Shown: positions 7,296 to 9,385 of the stretch, in pieces
Numbering within the stretch: the first letter of the stretch is position 1
Layout: the number at the start of each line of letters is the position of its first letter
DNA from: J051 sp040752255
GTDB taxonomy: Bacteria; Armatimonadota; Fimbriimonadia; Fimbriimonadales; ATM1
NCBI GenBank assembly: GCA_040752255.1
Contig: JBFMFD010000108.1
Coordinates: forward strand, 1 to 9,385
Length of the DNA stretch: 9,385 nt
Reading direction: 5' to 3'
The notes under the pieces: model-generated
What the model saw: the letters and a program-made list of their open reading frames with translations, nothing else
What the model was told of the DNA's origin: nothing
Database searches by the model: none
Made by a program: the position numbers and the translations under genes

Positions 7296-7606
7296 GCGCT
7301 TTTGGCTTTGGGGCGCGTACTGATGAGCCAGGGCGACCTGTCCGGCGCACGCGAGCAACTTGCGAAGGCTGCCGCGCTGGAACCGGAAGACGCTGATACT
7401 CTCGCTTTCTACGGCGAGTGCCTGGTTCGAAGCGGGATGGTAGCGGAGGCGAACAAAACTCTCTCGCGAGCGCTGTCGCTAAAGCCCATGCACGCCCATG
7501 CAAACCTGTGGATGGCAAACTGGCACGCCGCACAGGGACAGCGGGATGCAGCGGTGCGGTATGCGCAAATCGCACGCGATTCTGCTGCGCGGAACTACTG
7601 GTAGGG

Positions 7607-8608
7607 CTAACCCTTCAGTTCGCCGACGACGGCGGCTGCGAACTCGCTGGTCTTCGCGTCGCCGAATAGGTCGTAGGTCTTGATGCCCTTGATGAGCGTT
7701 CTCTCCACGGCGGACTCGATCGCTTTCGCGGCGGTCGCTTCCCCGATGTGCCGCAGCATCATCGTCGCCGAGAGCGTCAGCGCCATTGGGTTCACCTTGT
7801 CCAGCCCCTCGTACTTGGGTGCCGAGCCGTGCACCGCCTCGAACACCGCACAGCCGTCGCCGTAGTTCCCGCCCGGCGCGACGCCGAGACCGCCCATCAT
7901 TCCGGCTGCGAGGTCGCTCACGATGTCGCCATAGAGGTTCGGCATCACAAGCACATCGAAGTTCCGCCACTTCGTCACGAGTTGCATGCAAAGCGCGTCA
8001 ACAATGGTGTCCCAGCTCTCGATGTCGGGGTAGTCCTCTCGAACACGCTGAAACGTTCGAAGGAAGAGACCGTCGGCGACCTTCATGATGTTCGCCTTAT
8101 GCACACAGGTGACCGAGCGTCGATTGTTCTTGCGGGCAAACTCGAACGCAGCGCGGATGATGCGCTCGCTGGCGTATTCGCTGATGAGTTTGATGCCGGT
8201 CGCGACGGTCGGCGTCGCCATGTACTCGATCTGGGCGTAGAGGTCTTCCGTGTTCTCGCGGAAGATGACGATGTCCAAGCCTTCAAACGGCGTGGGAACT
8301 CCGGGTAGCGACCGCGCCGGTCGAACGCAGGCGAAGAGGTCGAGCCGCTTGCGCAACGTAACGTTGGGGCTTACGCTGCCCTTACCGATCGGCGTGGTCA
8401 TCGGCGCCTTGAGGGCGATGCCCACTTCGCGGATCTTCTGGATGGTTCGGTCGGGAACGATCGGCTCGCCGGCCTCGACGCAACGAAGCCCGGCGTCCAC
8501 TTCGATCCAGTCAATCTCGACACCGGCGGCCCGGATGATGCTTTGCGTTGCCGCGGTGATCTCCGGCCCGATTCCGTCCCCTTTAATGATACAGACTTGG
8601 TGCGCCAT
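7607..8608 (-). CDS. icd: Isocitrate dehydrogenase, catalytic domain (Thermus-type, lacking the fused C-terminal domain)
   Basis: 333 residues of the isocitrate/isopropylmalate dehydrogenase fold; oxidatively decarboxylates isocitrate to 2-oxoglutarate in the TCA cycle. GDGIGPE lies at 10-16. Substrate residues are SPNVTLRK at 80-87 (Ser80, Asn82, Arg86), Arg96 in VRP, RENTEDLY at 117-124 (Arg117, Tyr124) and Lys171 (HKANIMK). Metal ligands are probably Asp204, Asp228 and Asp232. SxN with RENTEDLY marks isocitrate rather than isopropylmalate specificity. The cofactor loop HGSAPKYEGLDKVNP at 260-274 carries Lys265, Tyr266 and Val272, the NADP-type residues of E. coli Icd, and Tyr312 is kept, but the site of E. 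coli Arg395 is Gly316, so cofactor choice is uncertain. It ends where Thermus Icd would continue into a C-terminal domain; that domain is the gene just upstream, 5 nt away. The ribosome site is weak. Confidence 0.93.
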   Translation of the reverse strand: MAHQVCIIKGDGIGPEITAATQSIIRAAGVEIDWIEVDAGLRCVEAGEPIVPDRTIQKIREVGIALKAPMTTPIGKGSVSPNVTLRKRLDLFACVRPARSLPGVPTPFEGLDIVIFRENTEDLYAQIEYMATPTVATGIKLISEYASERIIRAAFEFARKNNRRSVTCVHKANIMKVADGLFLRTFQRVREDYPDIESWDTIVDALCMQLVTKWRNFDVLVMPNLYGDIVSDLAAGMMGGLGVAPGGNYGDGCAVFEAVHGSAPKYEGLDKVNPMALTLSATMMLRHIGEATAAKAIESAVERTLIKGIKTYDLFGDAKTSEFAAAVVGELKG

Positions 8609-8613
8609 GATTT

Positions 8614-8916
8614 CTAATATGGTTGGCTGTACTTTCGCTCCCCGTCCTGCTCAAACAGCTTCTGGGCTTTCGCCCAGGTGAAGCCGCCGCTGGTCAACGC
8701 GGCTAAAAGGGACTCGACGTCCGAGTCGGAGACCTCCCCTTCCGCCTCATACCGCAGGCGCATGAGGTCGAGGAACTGCATCTTGGGAGGCTCTCCAGGC
8801 CAGACCTTCATTCCCCGGTTGGCAATAAAAACGAGTCGCAACGGGCCGTGCTCCTGAGGAGCGTCCGGGATGCGATCCGATTGCAGATAGACGTCAACGC
8901 CGACAAGCTTGAACAT
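8614..8916 (-). CDS. Stand-alone isocitrate dehydrogenase C-terminal domain protein
   Basis: 100 residues that would usually be called hypothetical. From memory it aligns along its length with the extra C-terminal domain of Thermus thermophilus and Rickettsia isocitrate dehydrogenases. VGVDVYLQSDRIPDA at 5-19 matches VGVDVFVETNLLPEA; LRLVFIANRGMKVWP at 26-40 matches FRLKMISNRGTQVYP; then a D-L-x-R-x-R segment, an acidic VSDSDVESLL helix, FTWAKAQKLFEQDGE (79-93), and a terminal YSQPY like FTKAQ. It precedes the catalytic gene by 5 nt, so the two products probably assemble into one enzyme, with gene order reversed relative to the fused protein. No catalytic residue is expected here; the role in Thermus-type enzymes is likely structural or oligomeric. 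The ATG at 8916 has no clear Shine-Dalgarno. Confidence 0.8.
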   Translation of the reverse strand: MFKLVGVDVYLQSDRIPDAPQEHGPLRLVFIANRGMKVWPGEPPKMQFLDLMRLRYEAEGEVSDSDVESLLAALTSGGFTWAKAQKLFEQDGERKYSQPY

Positions 8917-8932
8917 GGTTGCGGGGCGACGG

Positions 8933-8962
8933 ATTATGCGCCCTAAGGGGCGGAGAAGTCAA
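8933..8962 (-). promoter_or_regulatory. Sigma70-type promoter of the split isocitrate dehydrogenase unit
   Basis: On the minus strand, TTGACT (8962-8957, 5 of 6) is followed after exactly 18 nt by CATAAT (8938-8933, 5 of 6). Transcription would start near 8926, about 10 nt before the ATG at 8916, so the leader is very short and lacks a ribosome site. The spacer holds an inverted repeat. Confidence 0.6.
8939..8952. repeat. Inverted repeat in the promoter spacer (candidate operator)
   Basis: CGCCC-TAAG-GGGCG: 5-bp arms around a 4-nt centre, lying between the -35 and -10 boxes, where a bound repressor or a MerR-type activator could act. Short GC-rich palindromes also occur by chance. Confidence 0.35.
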
Positions 8963-8981
8963 GGGGTCGGCAAGTCCTATG

Positions 8982-8990
8982 TGTCATACT
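8982..8990 (+). promoter_or_regulatory. Possible extended -10 promoter for clpC
   Basis: TGTCATACT reads as TGn followed by a -10-like CATACT (4 of 6), giving a start near 8997 and a leader of about 20 nt. No -35 is evident. The 100-nt gap 8917-9016 would thus hold divergent promoters for clpC and the isocitrate dehydrogenase genes. Confidence 0.28.
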
Positions 8991-9016
8991 CGTGTATTGA
9001 AGCGAGGTGCGTTACC

Positions 9017-9385
9017 ATGTGGCAGCGGTTTACAGAGCGAGCGAGGAAGGCTGTGTTCTTTGCCCAGGAAGAGGCGCAGAAGTTCGGTGAGGGCTACGTC
9101 TCCACCGAGCATCTGCTGCTGGGCCTGGTGCGAGACGAGGACAGCGTGGCAGCCCGCGTGCTGGTTGGGCTGAACCTGACGCTGGAGGGAATTCGCGAGG
9201 AGGTCCTGAAGCGCCTCCCGCGCGCGCAGGGGAAAACCACACACGAAATGACGCTGACGCCTCGCGCCAAGAAAGTGATTGACCTCGCCTACGACGAGGC
9301 ACGTGAGCTTGACAACGACTATATCGGCACAGAGCACCTTCTGATGGGCTTGCTACGTGAGCGTGAAGGCTTGGCTGGGCGCGTG
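9017..9385 (+). CDS. clpC: ClpC-type AAA+ chaperone, N-terminal part (runs off window)
   Basis: The first 123 residues are visible, with no stop before the window edge. They form the Clp N (Clp_R) domain: repeat 1 at about 5-49 (FTERARKAVFFAQEEA, then STEHLLLGL) and repeat 2 at about 78-123 (LTPRAKKVIDLAYDEA, then GTEHLLMGL). The glutamates Glu31 and Glu106 in the two TEH motifs, and the threonines Thr6 and Thr81, match the phosphoarginine-pocket residues of Bacillus subtilis ClpC. ClpC unfolds substrates for the ClpP protease. The AAA+ domains lie beyond the window, so ClpC rather than ClpA/ClpB rests on the repeat sequence and the start MWQRFTERA. The ATG at 9017 has GAGG 9 nt upstream. Confidence 0.93.
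   Translation, partial: MWQRFTERARKAVFFAQEEAQKFGEGYVSTEHLLLGLVRDEDSVAARVLVGLNLTLEGIREEVLKRLPRAQGKTTHEMTLTPRAKKVIDLAYDEARELDNDYIGTEHLLMGLLREREGLAGRV

Larger units (their letters stand above)
5293..7604 (+). pseudogene. GT39/ArnT-PMT-like membrane glycosyltransferase with C-terminal TPR region, broken by two +1 frameshifts
   Basis: Three reading-frame pieces join into one 769-residue protein if one base is dropped at each of two homopolymers (5657-5660 and 7293-7295). Residues 1-122 (5293-5658) hold the first membrane helix and the GT-C acceptor-side Asp (VDARVYHES, Asp47), then QPPLYELYLAIVY and LLQALMGAG. The middle piece, 123-667 (5660-7294), has further membrane helices up to about residue 440 and the FNGGYNLFLGNN motif at about 245-256, common in GT39 proteins that use polyprenyl-phosphate sugars. 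From about residue 455, TPR-like helices appear (AFEAGDLGLAEQHIRRSIEL, then WTWLGDVLSAAGRAEQAKDA). The third piece, 668-769 (7296-7601), adds at least two more TPRs. The start at 5293 is the best of three in-frame ATGs (others at 5215 and 5233), but its ribosome site is weak. Acceptor and sugar are unknown. Confidence 0.82.

Noticed and set aside
8956..8975. CtsR operator upstream of clpC
   Set aside because: GTCAAGGGGTCGGCA only loosely resembles the GGTCAAA direct repeat; the second half does not match.

Overview
This is a GC-rich, densely packed bacterial chromosome segment with no RNA genes, mobile elements or CRISPR. The family mix is a three-subunit proton transhydrogenase, a Thermus/Rickettsia-type isocitrate dehydrogenase, a ClpC-type AAA+ chaperone and an MshEN domain joined to a kinase-like fold. 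It points to a free-living Gram-negative-like or Terrabacteria-type lineage. Armatimonadota (Fimbriimonadia-like) is my guess, but the sequence alone does not prove it.

Minus-strand block 1 runs from 5100 down to beyond position 1. Its order is pntAA, pntAB, pntB (proton-translocating NAD(P) transhydrogenase), a lipoprotein M48 metalloprotease, a family-2 glycosyltransferase, and a 5' partial gene whose product starts with a canonical c-di-GMP-binding MshEN domain and continues into a degenerate Ser/Thr kinase N-lobe. The three pnt genes, and the protease and glycosyltransferase, are joined by gaps or overlaps of 1 to 5 nt. Gaps of 83 and 68 nt (the first with a possible -10 box) separate pntB from the protease and the glycosyltransferase from the MshEN gene.

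On the plus strand, 5293-7604 encodes a large membrane glycosyltransferase (GT39/ArnT/PMT-like) with a C-terminal TPR region. It is broken by two single-base insertions in homopolymers, so it is either a pseudogene or contains sequence errors. It converges, with a 2-nt gap, on minus-strand block 2 (8916 down to 7607).

Block 2 is a two-gene unit: a 100-residue protein that matches the C-terminal domain of Thermus-type isocitrate dehydrogenase, followed by the isocitrate dehydrogenase catalytic domain. This looks like a split isocitrate dehydrogenase with the domains in reversed gene order. A good sigma70-type promoter, with an inverted repeat in its spacer, precedes it. The first 123 codons of clpC diverge from it on the plus strand and run off the window.

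Functionally, the isocitrate dehydrogenase and the transhydrogenase both bear on NADPH/NADH balance. The main candidates for something new are the split isocitrate dehydrogenase and the MshEN-pseudokinase fusion.
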